Assembly (NCBI RefSeq): GCF_024347215.1
Contig: NZ_AP025282.1
Coordinates: 3,720,001 to 3,784,000, forward strand
DNA: 64,000 nt
Direction: 5' to 3'
From: Aliamphritea ceti
Lineage (GTDB): Bacteria; Pseudomonadota; Gammaproteobacteria; Pseudomonadales; Balneatricaceae
Of the stretch, positions 1 through 8,314 are shown one piece after another. The notes below the pieces were generated by a model. The model saw only the letters and a program-made list of their open reading frames with translations, was not told where the DNA came from and did not search any database. Numbering within the stretch: the stretch's first letter is position 1; the number at the start of each line of letters is the position of its first letter. Position numbers and translations under genes: made by a program.

Positions 1-249
1 TAAACAACCGTCAGCAAAAAATAATTGTTCTTTTCGGTATTTCACTATTTAGGCTAAATTAACACAGTGATTTTCGAATATGAACTTTAACCGCATTTAC
101 CGGTGAAAATAATGACGCAATTTGCCCCGTATGCGATAATTTTCAACCGTTCGGCCCCATCAGTTTCAGATGAGGAATACACCGGCAAACATTCCCCCAA
201 GATGGGTAATTAACCGGTACGAGACGTAACCGATAAACAGGGTCAGCCA
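1..249. other. Non-coding start of window, upstream of glpR
   Basis: I see no credible gene here. Around position 22-45 there is a TTGTTC element followed by A/T-rich sequence, which resembles one half of a GlpR operator, so the flanking glp genes (perhaps a gene lying left of the window) may be under GlpR control. That reading is weak because only one half-site is convincing. A short AGGG Shine-Dalgarno lies just before the glpR start. Confidence 0.4.
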
Positions 250-1008
250 ATGAATCAAAGCCAGCGCCATGCGGAAATTCTTAAACTTGTGCAACACAAA
301 GGCTTTGTCAGTATTGATGAGCTGGTGACACATTTTCAGGTCACTCCGCAGACCATTCGCCGCGACCTGAACCAACTGGCTGATGAGAAAAAATTGCTTC
401 GTCATCACGGCGGTGCCGGCGGCGAATCCAGCACAGTGAATGTTTCTTACCAGTCGCGTAAGATCATGAATCTGGAAGCAAAAGAACGTATTGCCCGGGA
501 ACTGGTAAAACTGATCCCAGACGGCGCGTCTCTGTTTATCAACATTGGTACAACCACTGAAACCATTGCCCGCGCTTTACTTAACCACCGGGACCTTAAG
601 GTTGTTACTAATAACATCCATGTAGCAACAATTCTGGCCACTAAAGAAGACTTTACTGTCATTATTGCTGCCGGCGAAGTACGCCACCGCGACGGCGGTA
701 TCGTGGGTGAAGCCACCAGCGACTTTATCAGCCAGTTCCATATGGATTTTTGTATCATTGGTATCAGTGGTATTAGCCCGGACGGCTCATTACTGGACTT
801 TGACTACCGTGAAGTACGGGTTGCCCAGGCAATGATTGAGCATTCCCGCAGTGTCATTCTGGCGGTCGATAATTCTAAATTTGGCCGCAGCGCTATGGTA
901 AAACAAGGTTCGATTACCCAGGTAGATCACCTCTACACTGACATGCAGCCACCACAGGCGATCAGCGAAATTCTCGACGAGCACGAAATTCATTTACAGA
1001 TTGCCTGA
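250..1008 (+). CDS. glpR: DeoR-family glycerol-3-phosphate regulon repressor
   Basis: A 252-residue DeoR-family regulator of normal length. The N-terminal winged HTH (about residues 6-58, with the family signature TPQTIRRDLNQL) is followed by a sugar-phosphate isomerase-like effector domain that starts near residue 75 and includes the typical NIGTTTE stretch. GlpR proteins bind glycerol 3-phosphate and release operators of glp genes when it is present. The next gene is glpD, and two GlpR-like palindromes lie between them, which supports the assignment beyond generic DeoR. The start follows an AGGG ribosome-binding site. A different sugar-phosphate effector cannot be excluded from sequence alone. 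Confidence 0.9.
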   Translation: MNQSQRHAEILKLVQHKGFVSIDELVTHFQVTPQTIRRDLNQLADEKKLLRHHGGAGGESSTVNVSYQSRKIMNLEAKERIARELVKLIPDGASLFINIGTTTETIARALLNHRDLKVVTNNIHVATILATKEDFTVIIAAGEVRHRDGGIVGEATSDFISQFHMDFCIIGISGISPDGSLLDFDYREVRVAQAMIEHSRSVILAVDNSKFGRSAMVKQGSITQVDHLYTDMQPPQAISEILDEHEIHLQIA

Positions 1009-1311
1009 CCTTACCGGCCTGACTCTGCCTTCCTTCTGCAGGAAACTGTAAACCTCAGATTTCCCGAGACTAATGCACCTTAACTCTTCTTCTGTAGCTG
1101 TCTGATATTTTTACCATTCAGACAGTTTTAGCGTCCTCCTGAGCCGATTTAAGTACCTTCTGTGACAGTTATGTTACCTAGCTCATCTGCAGGCAGCAGC
1201 GACGCCAGTGCTTAACTGCACTTTTCTTTCCGGATATTCATCCATTACCTGCGTATCTGTACCGTTAAATTTTCATGAAATATTCACTTTTTGTTCTTTT
1301 ATAGTTGATTT

Positions 1312-1327
1312 TGTTCGTTAACGAACA
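1312..1327. promoter_or_regulatory. GlpR operator 1 (perfect palindrome)
   Basis: TGTTCGTTAACGAACA is a perfect 16-base palindrome and agrees with the gammaproteobacterial GlpR consensus built on TGTTCG and CGAACA half-sites. It lies about 120 bases before the glpD start, so it probably overlaps or flanks the glpD promoter and mediates repression in the absence of glycerol 3-phosphate. Confidence 0.8.
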
Positions 1328-1334
1328 TTATCAT

Positions 1335-1350
1335 TAGTTCATCGAACATA
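1335..1350. promoter_or_regulatory. GlpR operator 2 (imperfect palindrome)
   Basis: TAGTTCATCGAACATA carries one perfect half-site (CGAACA) and one degenerate one (AGTTCA). Its centre is 23 bases, roughly two helical turns, from the centre of the perfect palindrome, which places both sites on the same DNA face, as expected for cooperative binding. Confidence 0.65.
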
Positions 1351-1447
1351 GATTGCACGCACAGCTCGACTAAAAAACTCGGCTAAAAAGTTCTACTAAC
1401 CAGAGCTTGTCATCATGTGCATACATCCGCTGGAGGAAACAAAGATC

Positions 1448-2965
1448 ATGGCTAAACAGCACCAAATATACGACCTGTTTGTCGTCGGTGGCGGCATCAA
1501 CGGTGTAGGCATTGCTGCCGACGCTGCAGGCCGGGGGCTTAGCGTATTTCTCTGTGAAATGAACGACCTTGCATCAGCAACTTCGTCGAACAGCAGCAAG
1601 TTGATCCACGGTGGCCTGCGCTACCTTGAATACTATGAGTTCCGGTTGGTTAAAGAAGCACTGGCAGAACGGGAAGTACTCCTGAAAAACGCACCGCACA
1701 TCATGTGGCCACTACGCTTTCGCTTGCCTCACCGACCACATCTGCGTCCCGCCTGGATGATTCGTGCCGGTCTGTTTCTGTATGACCATCTGGCAAAGCG
1801 CGTGACTCTGCCAGCCTCAAAAAGTATCAAGTTTGATCCCTCCGGCCCGCTGGTTAAAGGCATTACCAAAGGCTTTGAATACTCAGATGGCTGGGTAGAC
1901 GACGCTCGTTTAGTGGTTCTGAATGCACAGCAGGCTCAGGCCAAAGGTGCAAAGATTAAAACCCGCTGCCGTTGCATTGCCGCAGTCCGTAAAGATGAGC
2001 TGTGGGAAGTCAGTGTTGAAAACATACTGACAGGTAAGGTTAAAACTATTCGTAGCAAGGCACTGGTGAATGCTGCCGGCCCCTGGGTGTCCAGCTTATT
2101 CGCCGACACTATGGAAATTCCTGCACCGAAAAAGATTCGTCTGGTTAAGGGCAGTCACATCATCGTGCCGCGTATCCATGATGAAGAGCAGGCTTATATT
2201 CTGCAAAATGAAGATGGCAGAATAGTATTTGTGATCCCCTATGAAGAAGCGTTTTCATTAATCGGCACTACCGATGAAGAATATCAGGGTGATCCGTCTG
2301 CAGTGACTATCAGCCAGGCTGAGATTGATTATCTGATAGATATCAGCAATCAGCACTTCACCACCCAGATCGATAACACCCAGATTATTCGCACGTATTC
2401 AGGCGTGAGGCCTCTACTGGATGACGATGCAGAGAACGCTCAGGCAGTCACCCGTGATTACACTTTTGAAGTGGACGCACCACTGAATCAGGCGGCGCTG
2501 TTATCGGTATTCGGCGGCAAGATTACGACCTACCGTAAACTGGCACAGGCTGCCGTCGATAAGCTCTGCGAGCATTTCCCGCAAGCCGGCCCACAGTGGA
2601 CGGCTGACGCCGCCCTGCCCGGCGGTGACTTTCAGAGCAAGACTGAATTACTCGAGCAGCTGCAACGCCAGCACCCATGGCTGCCACAACAAACTGCACA
2701 ACGCTATGTACGCAGCTACGGCACACTCAGCCATAAGCTATTGCAACATATCGATAGCCTGGAACGTATGGGCCAGCACTTTGGGGCGGGGCTTTATGCC
2801 TGTGAAGTGGAGTATCTGCTGAAACACGAATGGGCTGTCAGCCTGGAAGACATCCTCTGGCGCAGAACCAAACTGGGTCTGTTCCTTAATCCGGCACAGA
2901 CATCCGCATTGCAGGAATATCTGAACCGGTATTTCAACTTTAAAAACCTCGACGCAGCCTCATGA
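1448..2965 (+). CDS. glpD: Aerobic glycerol-3-phosphate dehydrogenase
   Basis: FAD-dependent, membrane-associated enzyme that oxidises sn-glycerol 3-phosphate to dihydroxyacetone phosphate and passes electrons to the quinone pool. The 505-residue length is typical. The N-terminus has the dinucleotide-binding motif VVGGGINGVG, then the family signature SSKLIHGGLRYLE near residue 50. The FAD-dependent oxidoreductase domain is followed by a C-terminal DAO_C domain from about residue 390. I chose the ATG giving MAKQHQ because a GGAGG Shine-Dalgarno sits directly before it; an in-frame ATG 33 bases upstream has no such site. It is the expected target of the neighbouring GlpR. Confidence 0.95.
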   Translation: MAKQHQIYDLFVVGGGINGVGIAADAAGRGLSVFLCEMNDLASATSSNSSKLIHGGLRYLEYYEFRLVKEALAEREVLLKNAPHIMWPLRFRLPHRPHLRPAWMIRAGLFLYDHLAKRVTLPASKSIKFDPSGPLVKGITKGFEYSDGWVDDARLVVLNAQQAQAKGAKIKTRCRCIAAVRKDELWEVSVENILTGKVKTIRSKALVNAAGPWVSSLFADTMEIPAPKKIRLVKGSHIIVPRIHDEEQAYILQNEDGRIVFVIPYEEAFSLIGTTDEEYQGDPSAVTISQAEIDYLIDISNQHFTTQIDNTQIIRTYSGVRPLLDDDAENAQAVTRDYTFEVDAPLNQAALLSVFGGKITTYRKLAQAAVDKLCEHFPQAGPQWTADAALPGGDFQSKTELLEQLQRQHPWLPQQTAQRYVRSYGTLSHKLLQHIDSLERMGQHFGAGLYACEVEYLLKHEWAVSLEDILWRRTKLGLFLNPAQTSALQEYLNRYFNFKNLDAAS

Positions 2966-3053
2966 TGGGCACTTTAAAGCAGGTATCTGCCTGACGTACC
3001 CCGATGCTTATGCTTAAGTGCTATTAACGAGAACCTTAGCTAATCAATTATAT

Positions 3054-3150
3054 AAGCACTTATATAAGCCACTTATATAAAGCCTTTATAACAAGCACTT
3101 ATAGAAAATTTCTTATAGAAAAAGCGCTTACAGAAAGCTCTTATAGATAG
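3054..3150. repeat. Degenerate 13-16 nt tandem repeats before gap
   Basis: About seven head-to-tail degenerate units of 12-16 bases follow a pattern close to AAGC-CTTATAGAA (for example AAGCACTTATAT, AAGCCACTTATATA, AAGCACTTATAGAA, AAGCTCTTATAGATAG). They fill most of the glpD-gap spacer. No hairpin explains them. They may be multiple binding sites for a regulator or a simple replication-slippage array. I recognise no known operator consensus. Confidence 0.7.
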
Positions 3151-3232
3151 AAAGCATCGGAAAAACCTTTGTACAGCCTGCGTTGAAAACTTTGTCACCA
3201 GACAGCAACTTTAAGTCAGTAAGGGGTTAAGT

Positions 3233-4234
3233 ATGACAATACGTGTAGCTATTAACGGCTTTGGCCGTATTGGTCGGAACATTTTACGGGCGCTTTACGA
3301 GTCCGGTTACCGTGAGCAGATCCAGGTCGTAGCGATCAACGACCTGGGGAATGCCGCTATCAATGCACACCTGCTCAGTTATGACTCTGTACACGGTCGT
3401 TTCAATGCTGAGGTAAGCGTCGATAATAATGCTTTGCTGGTTAACGGTGATATCATTCGTATTTATGCAGAGCGTGATCCCGCAAAGCTCCCATGGCAAG
3501 CTCACAAAGTTGATGTCGTCTATGAATGCACCGGATTGTTCACCAACCGCGAACAGGCCGCAGCGCACATCAGCGCAGGTGCCAGGAAAGTCCTCATTTC
3601 GGCCCCCGCAGCAGACGTCGACGCAACCATTGTGCATGGTATAAACGACCATATACTCAGCGCTGAACAGCAGGTTGTTTCTAATGCGTCCTGCACTACT
3701 AACTGTCTGGCACCGGTAGCAAAATCACTGAACGACAGCATAGGCATCGAAAGCGGTTTAATGACCACTATTCACGCCTATACCAACGATCAGAAACTCA
3801 GCGATGTTTATCACACGGACCTTTACCGTGCCCGTGCCGCTGCTCAGTCAATGATTCCAACTAAAACAGGCGCAGCTGCTGCTGTCGGGCTGGTTCTTCC
3901 AGAACTTAACGGCAAGCTGGACGGTATGGCTGTTCGGGTACCAACGATCAACGTATCACTTGTCGATCTGAGCTTTATTGCCGAGCGCAGTACCAGTGTT
4001 GAAGAAGTAAACCGGATCATCAGCGACGCAGCTGCCGGACCACTGGGTAAAGTGCTGAAGGTAAATACACTGCCACTGGTATCTATCGATTTTAATCACA
4101 ACCCTGCTTCATCCATTTTCGATGCCACCCAAACCCGGGTAAATGGCCGAATGGTTAAAGTTATGGCCTGGTATGACAACGAATGGGGATTCTCAAATCG
4201 TATGCTGGACAATACTTTAGCCTGGAATCTGTGA
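3233..4234 (+). CDS. gap: Type I glyceraldehyde-3-phosphate dehydrogenase
   Basis: NAD-binding Rossmann motif INGFGRIGRN at the N-terminus, catalytic cysteine in SNASCTTNC (about residue 153), and the C-terminal signature AWYDNEWGFSNRM. It oxidises glyceraldehyde 3-phosphate to 1,3-bisphosphoglycerate. The 333-residue protein resembles the Pseudomonas Gap/Epd-type sequences, so erythrose-4-phosphate dehydrogenase activity is an alternative. The adjacent pykA and glpD favour a role in the lower glycolytic trunk that receives carbon from glycerol. A strong AAGGGG Shine-Dalgarno precedes the ATG. Confidence 0.9.
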   Translation: MTIRVAINGFGRIGRNILRALYESGYREQIQVVAINDLGNAAINAHLLSYDSVHGRFNAEVSVDNNALLVNGDIIRIYAERDPAKLPWQAHKVDVVYECTGLFTNREQAAAHISAGARKVLISAPAADVDATIVHGINDHILSAEQQVVSNASCTTNCLAPVAKSLNDSIGIESGLMTTIHAYTNDQKLSDVYHTDLYRARAAAQSMIPTKTGAAAAVGLVLPELNGKLDGMAVRVPTINVSLVDLSFIAERSTSVEEVNRIISDAAAGPLGKVLKVNTLPLVSIDFNHNPASSIFDATQTRVNGRMVKVMAWYDNEWGFSNRMLDNTLAWNL

Positions 4235-4263
4235 TGAAACTGTAACTTAAACACTATATCCTT

Positions 4264-4291
4264 AAAGGCCTACTCCATTCAGGGCCTTTTT
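4264..4291 (+). terminator. Terminator after gap
   Basis: AAAGGCC pairs with GGCCTTT across a 12-base loop and is followed by a short T-run. It lies between gap and pykA, so pykA is probably at least partly transcribed from its own promoter. Confidence 0.6.
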
Positions 4292-4324
4292 GGATAAGGC
4301 CCACTTTCGATGTAAGGCTAAAAC

Positions 4325-5770
4325 ATGCAACGCAGAACGAAGATCGTCGCCACCTTAGGTCCCGCCACCAGCTCCCCTGAAAATATCGCCGCTTTAATTA
4401 CCGCCGGTGTTAACGTCGTCCGTATGAACTTCTCCCACGGTTGTGCGGAAGACCATATGGAACGTACCCGCGTAGTACGTGAAGAAGCCGCGAAACAGAA
4501 TCGCTTCGTCGCCATTCTCGGAGACCTGCAAGGCCCTAAGATCCGTATCTCACGTTTTGCCAATGACAAAGAAACCCTCACCGTTGGCCAGAGCTTCGTT
4601 CTGGATGCAGAACTGGACGGTAACGCCGGTGACAGCACCCAAGTTGGGATTGACTACAAAGAACTGGTTACCGACAGCCAGCCGGGCGATATCCTGCTGC
4701 TGGATGACGGCCGCTTAGTCTTCGAAGTCACCTCTGTAGAAGGTCAGAAAATACACTGTATCGTTCAGGTAGGCGGCGTGATATCTAATAATAAAGGTAT
4801 CAACCGTAAAGGCGGCGGCTTATCTGCAGCAGCCCTGACCGAAAAAGATAAGCAGGATATTCTGCTAGCTGCCAAGCTAGATGTGGATTTCCTGGCGGTC
4901 TCTTTCCCACGTGACGCGGAAGACATGAACAATGCCCGCAAACTGATGGAAGCGGCTGGCTGTAATGCTAACCTGATTGCCAAAATTGAGCGCGCTGAAG
5001 CCGTCGAAGATGACGCACTGGATGGCATCATTGCAGCCTCCGACGGTGTGATGGTTGCCCGTGGCGACCTGGGTGTTGAAATTGGTGATGCTGAACTGAT
5101 CGGTGTTCAGAAGCACATCATTGAACGTGCCCGGACCGGTAACAAAGTAGTTATCACCGCGACACAAATGATGGAGTCTATGATTAGCTCACCACTGCCA
5201 ACCCGTGCTGAAGTATTCGACGTTGCCAACGCGGTACTCGACGGCACCGACGCAGTAATGCTGTCTGGTGAAACGGCGATGGGTGATTTTCCAATTGAAA
5301 CCGTTGAAGCAATGGCCCGTGTCATTGTCGGTGCCGAACAGCACCCTAAGAGCAACGTTTCTCAACACCGTATGCACGAGTCATTTACCTACATTGATGA
5401 GTCTGTTGCCTTGTCGGCAATGTATGTGGCCAACCACCTTGAAGGTGTTAAGGCGATCATCTGTATGACAGAAACCGGTGCAACACCGCTGATTATGTCC
5501 CGGATTCGCTCACAGCAGCCAATCTACGCATATTCCCGACTGACCAAAACTCAGCACCGGGTATCTATGTACCGCGGCGTTAAAACCATTCCATTCGATG
5601 TTAGCGCAGTGCCTAACGCCGAGATTAACCAGCGAGCTGTTGATGAGTTGGTAGAGCGTGATGTACTCGAAGAAGGTGATCTGGTTATCATCACTAAGGG
5701 CGACTATGTAAACGCTCAGGGTGGTACTAACACCATGAAGATCGTCAGAGTGGGTGCGAAGATCCAGTAA
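4325..5770 (+). CDS. pykA: Pyruvate kinase (PykA type)
   Basis: The 481-residue length is normal. The N-terminus has KIVATLGPAT and MNFSHG (substrate and K+/ATP-binding strand), then the inserted B domain (about residues 75-170), the active-site signature IAKIERAEAV near residue 220 and the MVARGDLGVEI and TQMMESM motifs. The C-terminal allosteric domain starts at about residue 345. Similarity is closer to E. coli PykA than to PykF (for example the SNNKGINRKGGGLSA stretch). It converts phosphoenolpyruvate and ADP to pyruvate and ATP, closing the glpD-gap-pykA route. Confidence 0.94.
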   Translation: MQRRTKIVATLGPATSSPENIAALITAGVNVVRMNFSHGCAEDHMERTRVVREEAAKQNRFVAILGDLQGPKIRISRFANDKETLTVGQSFVLDAELDGNAGDSTQVGIDYKELVTDSQPGDILLLDDGRLVFEVTSVEGQKIHCIVQVGGVISNNKGINRKGGGLSAAALTEKDKQDILLAAKLDVDFLAVSFPRDAEDMNNARKLMEAAGCNANLIAKIERAEAVEDDALDGIIAASDGVMVARGDLGVEIGDAELIGVQKHIIERARTGNKVVITATQMMESMISSPLPTRAEVFDVANAVLDGTDAVMLSGETAMGDFPIETVEAMARVIVGAEQHPKSNVSQHRMHESFTYIDESVALSAMYVANHLEGVKAIICMTETGATPLIMSRIRSQQPIYAYSRLTKTQHRVSMYRGVKTIPFDVSAVPNAEINQRAVDELVERDVLEEGDLVIITKGDYVNAQGGTNTMKIVRVGAKIQ

Positions 5771-5804
5771 CGGACTCTTATACCGCGCTAACCCGATACC
5801 TAAT

Positions 5805-5830
5805 AAGCCCTGCACTGCAGGGCTTTTTTG
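5805..5830 (+). terminator. Terminator after pykA
   Basis: AAGCCCTG pairs with CAGGGCTT around a CACTG loop and is followed by a run of six T. It is a clear Rho-independent terminator that separates pykA from the ilvA leader region. Confidence 0.88.
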
Positions 5831-5884
5831 TGTCAGCAGCTTCTGATTAGCCGCTTCGGTTTAAAGATCTCTGACGGGCAGTTA

Positions 5885-5912
5885 TTGACGTACAGACCCA
5901 AATAGATAATCA
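5885..5912 (+). promoter_or_regulatory. Possible promoter of the ilvA leader
   Basis: TTGACG (5885-5890) resembles a -35 element and TAATCA (5907-5912) is a weak -10 at 16 bases spacing. If used, transcription would begin almost at the leader-peptide ATG, which also lacks a visible Shine-Dalgarno, so the leader message could be leaderless. This is a tentative reading. Confidence 0.35.
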
Positions 5913-5920
5913 TATTAACC

Positions 5921-5986
5921 ATGAACCTACACCGAAACGACAGCCAGAATATTATTATCATCATTTCTCAGGAAGTGGTGGGATAG
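5921..5986 (+). CDS. ilvA attenuation leader peptide
   Basis: A 21-codon open frame (MNLHRNDSQNIIIIISQEVVG) with five consecutive isoleucine codons (ATT ATT ATC ATC ATT) followed shortly by two valine codons. It ends 21 bases before a Rho-independent terminator that precedes ilvA. This is the classical design of branched-chain amino acid attenuators: ribosome stalling at Ile codons when charged tRNA-Ile is scarce would prevent the terminator from forming. The GGTGGG at 5977-5982 (overlapping the Val codons) can pair with CCCGCC in the 5' arm of the terminator, giving a plausible antiterminator that a ribosome at the stop codon would cover. No strong Shine-Dalgarno is seen. Confidence 0.85.
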   Translation: MNLHRNDSQNIIIIISQEVVG

Positions 5987-6007
5987 CGCGTGTCGTAGCT
6001 AAATTGG

Positions 6008-6036
6008 AAAACCCGCCCAGCAAGGCGGGTTTTTTT
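6008..6036 (+). terminator. ilvA attenuator terminator
   Basis: ACCCGCC pairs with GGCGGGT around a six-base loop, extended by A:T pairs, and is followed by a long T-run. It lies between the Ile-rich leader peptide and ilvA with no other gene to terminate, so it is read as the attenuator. Confidence 0.88.
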
Positions 6037-6114
6037 ATAGCTAAAGAAAGCCTCGCCAGACATTGCCGATGCGGGTAACCGATTTTTCAAACACTGAAAA
6101 TACGGAGCCACACA

Positions 6115-7419
6115 ATGCCTGAAGCCGCTAAAAACAGCAGCCTGACAGCCACCTCTTTACCTACAGCCGGTACATATTATCCGCAGCTGGAAGATATCAT
6201 TGCGGCCGAAAAACGCTTACGAAGCGTAGTTAACCGAACCCCACTTATTCGCAGCCAAAATCTGAGTGAACAGTATGGCGCAAATATCTACCTTAAACGA
6301 GAAGACCAGCAAGTGGTCCGCTCCTATAAGATCCGTGGCGCCTACAATAAAATCCTTTCCCTTAGCACCCAGCAACAGCGCCAGGGTATCGTATGTGCCA
6401 GCGCGGGCAACCACGCACAGGGCGTTGCATATGCCTGTGCCCTGCTGGGCTTGAAAGGCACCGTGTTTATGCCCGTGCCTACTCCGGCTCAAAAAGTGCA
6501 GCAAGTCCGAAAGTACGGCAAAGACGCTGTTGATATCAGATTAGTCGGCGACACCTTTGATGAGGCTTATCATCAAGCTAAGGTTTTCTGTGAGGCTCAG
6601 CAAGCTTCATTTGTGCACCCATTCGATGATCCGAAAGTTATCGAAGGCCAGGCCTCAGTCGGTGTAGAAATACTTGATCAGCTGGATCAGCCTGTTGATC
6701 TGATGATAATGCCCGTCGGTGGTGGCGGTCTGGCATCCGGTTTATCTGCTTACTTCAAGGCGCAGTCGCCAACAACACAGCTAATCGGTGTCGAACCCGA
6801 AGGCGCAGCTTCGATGAGCAGCTCTATTGCCACAGGTAATAACCAGACACTTGCAGAAATCGATACCTTTATCGATGGTGCTGCCGTGCAGCGAGTCGGC
6901 GAAAAAACCTTTGAGATATGCCGGCAGAACCTGCAACAAATGCTCACAGTACCGGAAGGTAAGGTATGTTCAACCATGCTACAGCTCTACAATCAGGAAG
7001 CCATTGTCGTTGAACCCGCTGGCGCATTGTCTATCGCAGCACTGGACAGTTTAAAAGAAGAAATCCGCGGCAGAACTGTTGTTTGTCTGATCAGTGGTGG
7101 TAACAACGACATCCACCGTACCGAAGAAATCAAAGAACGGGCTATGCTCTATGAAGGCCTTAAGCATTACTTCATGGTTAACTTCCCGCAACGTGCTGGC
7201 GCCCTGCAGGAATTTCTGGCCAATGTTTTAGGCCCTGAGGATGACATTACCCACTTCGAATACTCGAAGAAAAGTAACAGCAGTAAAGGCCCTGCCCTGA
7301 TCGGCATAGAGCTAAATAAGAAAGAAGATTTTCAAAGCCTGCTACAGCGCATGGAAGAACAGCGGGTACGCTTTGAATATCTCAACGACAAGCCTGACCT
7401 GTTCCGCTTTCTGGTGTAA
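6115..7419 (+). CDS. ilvA: Biosynthetic threonine ammonia-lyase (short form)
   Basis: PLP-dependent threonine deaminase making 2-oxobutanoate, the first committed step of isoleucine synthesis. The PLP lysine lies in VRSYKIRGA (about residue 65); the phosphate-binding glycine loop VGGGGLASGL is near residue 203. The C-terminal part (from about residue 340, YFMVNFPQRAGALQEFL) is a single ACT-like regulatory domain, so at 434 residues it matches the short IlvA form rather than the roughly 514-residue E. coli enzyme with two. It stands alone without other ilv genes but behind its own Ile attenuator, so both transcription and probably activity respond to isoleucine. Confidence 0.93.
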   Translation: MPEAAKNSSLTATSLPTAGTYYPQLEDIIAAEKRLRSVVNRTPLIRSQNLSEQYGANIYLKREDQQVVRSYKIRGAYNKILSLSTQQQRQGIVCASAGNHAQGVAYACALLGLKGTVFMPVPTPAQKVQQVRKYGKDAVDIRLVGDTFDEAYHQAKVFCEAQQASFVHPFDDPKVIEGQASVGVEILDQLDQPVDLMIMPVGGGGLASGLSAYFKAQSPTTQLIGVEPEGAASMSSSIATGNNQTLAEIDTFIDGAAVQRVGEKTFEICRQNLQQMLTVPEGKVCSTMLQLYNQEAIVVEPAGALSIAALDSLKEEIRGRTVVCLISGGNNDIHRTEEIKERAMLYEGLKHYFMVNFPQRAGALQEFLANVLGPEDDITHFEYSKKSNSSKGPALIGIELNKKEDFQSLLQRMEEQRVRFEYLNDKPDLFRFLV

Positions 7420-7462
7420 TAAAAGTGTAAATATCTTAAACAACATATAACTAAGTAGAACG

Positions 7463-7486
7463 GCTCAGTGGCCCCGGCCACTGAGC
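7463..7486 (+). terminator. Stem-loop after ilvA
   Basis: GCTCAGTGG pairs perfectly with CCACTGAGC around a six-base C/G loop. It is followed by TTAATTA and not by a proper T-run, so it is a likely 3' stem-loop but a weak Rho-independent terminator. Confidence 0.5.
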
Positions 7487-7502
7487 TTAATTACTCAATT
7501 GC

Positions 7503-7550
7503 TTTGTTCTACTGCCCTACTCTACTGATTTGTTCTACTGCCCTACTCTA
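7503..7550. repeat. Tandem 26-nt direct repeat
   Basis: The 22-base string TTTGTTCTACTGCCCTACTC plus TA occurs twice, at 7503-7524 and 7529-7550, with a period of 26 bases. It lies between the convergent ilvA and lysE-type genes and has no obvious function. Confidence 0.8.
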
Positions 7551-7582
7551 TTACCGCTCTCTACTATTAAGCACACAACTAT

Positions 7583-8209
7583 TCAGGCATTAATTGCCAG
7601 CTTAGCCCCCAACCCCACTAAACAAGCTCCTGTTACTCTCTCAATCCAGACCCTCGCCCGGGCAAACATCTGATTAAATCGCGGATGAGTTAAAAGCAGT
7701 GCCACTATGCCAAACCAAACAAAGTGCGCCACTGAAATAAACACACCGATTAACACCTGAATAATCAGCGGCGTAGCCGGATCAACCACCTGAGTGAACA
7801 GTGCGATGAAGAACAAAGCAGTCTTGGGATTCAACGCGTTACAGATAAAGCCATTTTTAAAAGCCGTCCAGCCTGCGACACCTGAAACAGCCAAACCCGT
7901 TTTACTGCCCCCCTCCCCTTTACCAGGCAGAAAAGCACTTACGCCCAGCCATATCAGATAACCGGCCCCTAAATAACGCATGACCTCCAGCAACCAGACC
8001 GCTTCTGCCATGATGTACCCCAGACCAAACAAGGTATACACCACATGCACCGACACACCAGCTGCAATCCCAATCGCAGTTGCGAGCCCTGAACATCGGC
8101 CATACATAAGGCTGTTACGGGTTGTGATCGCAAAGTCAGGCCCCGGGCTGATCACTGCAAGCAAGATGACAATTCCAATCAGTACAAACTGAGTTTGCGC
8201 TTCTATCAT
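7583..8209 (-). CDS. LysE/RhtB-family amino acid exporter
   Basis: A hydrophobic 208-residue protein with about six membrane segments and the LysE/RhtB signature near the N-terminus (SPGPDFAITTRNSL). Such proteins export amino acids or their derivatives from the cytoplasm. The ATG giving MIEAQTQ is chosen because a GAGG Shine-Dalgarno lies nine bases upstream; the longer GTG reading adds five residues without one. It is divergent from a LysR gene that probably regulates it. The substrate (Thr, homoserine, Lys, Leu or other) cannot be told from sequence. Confidence 0.85.
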   Translation of the reverse strand: MIEAQTQFVLIGIVILLAVISPGPDFAITTRNSLMYGRCSGLATAIGIAAGVSVHVVYTLFGLGYIMAEAVWLLEVMRYLGAGYLIWLGVSAFLPGKGEGGSKTGLAVSGVAGWTAFKNGFICNALNPKTALFFIALFTQVVDPATPLIIQVLIGVFISVAHFVWFGIVALLLTHPRFNQMFARARVWIERVTGACLVGLGAKLAINA

Positions 8210-8314
8210 GATAATAAACCTCACACTAATGCTTGATTGGTTTAATTATCAATGTTGAATTATTAATTAAAAATCGAAATAAAATACGAATTTATGTGAG
8301 TTATACTCACACAT

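Larger units (their letters stand above)
1009..1447. other. glpR-glpD intergenic region
   Basis: About 440 bases with no credible gene. The 3' half carries the GlpR operators listed separately. The first 250 bases show no clear terminator with a U-tract. A good GGAGG Shine-Dalgarno at about 1431-1436 precedes glpD. Confidence 0.6.
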
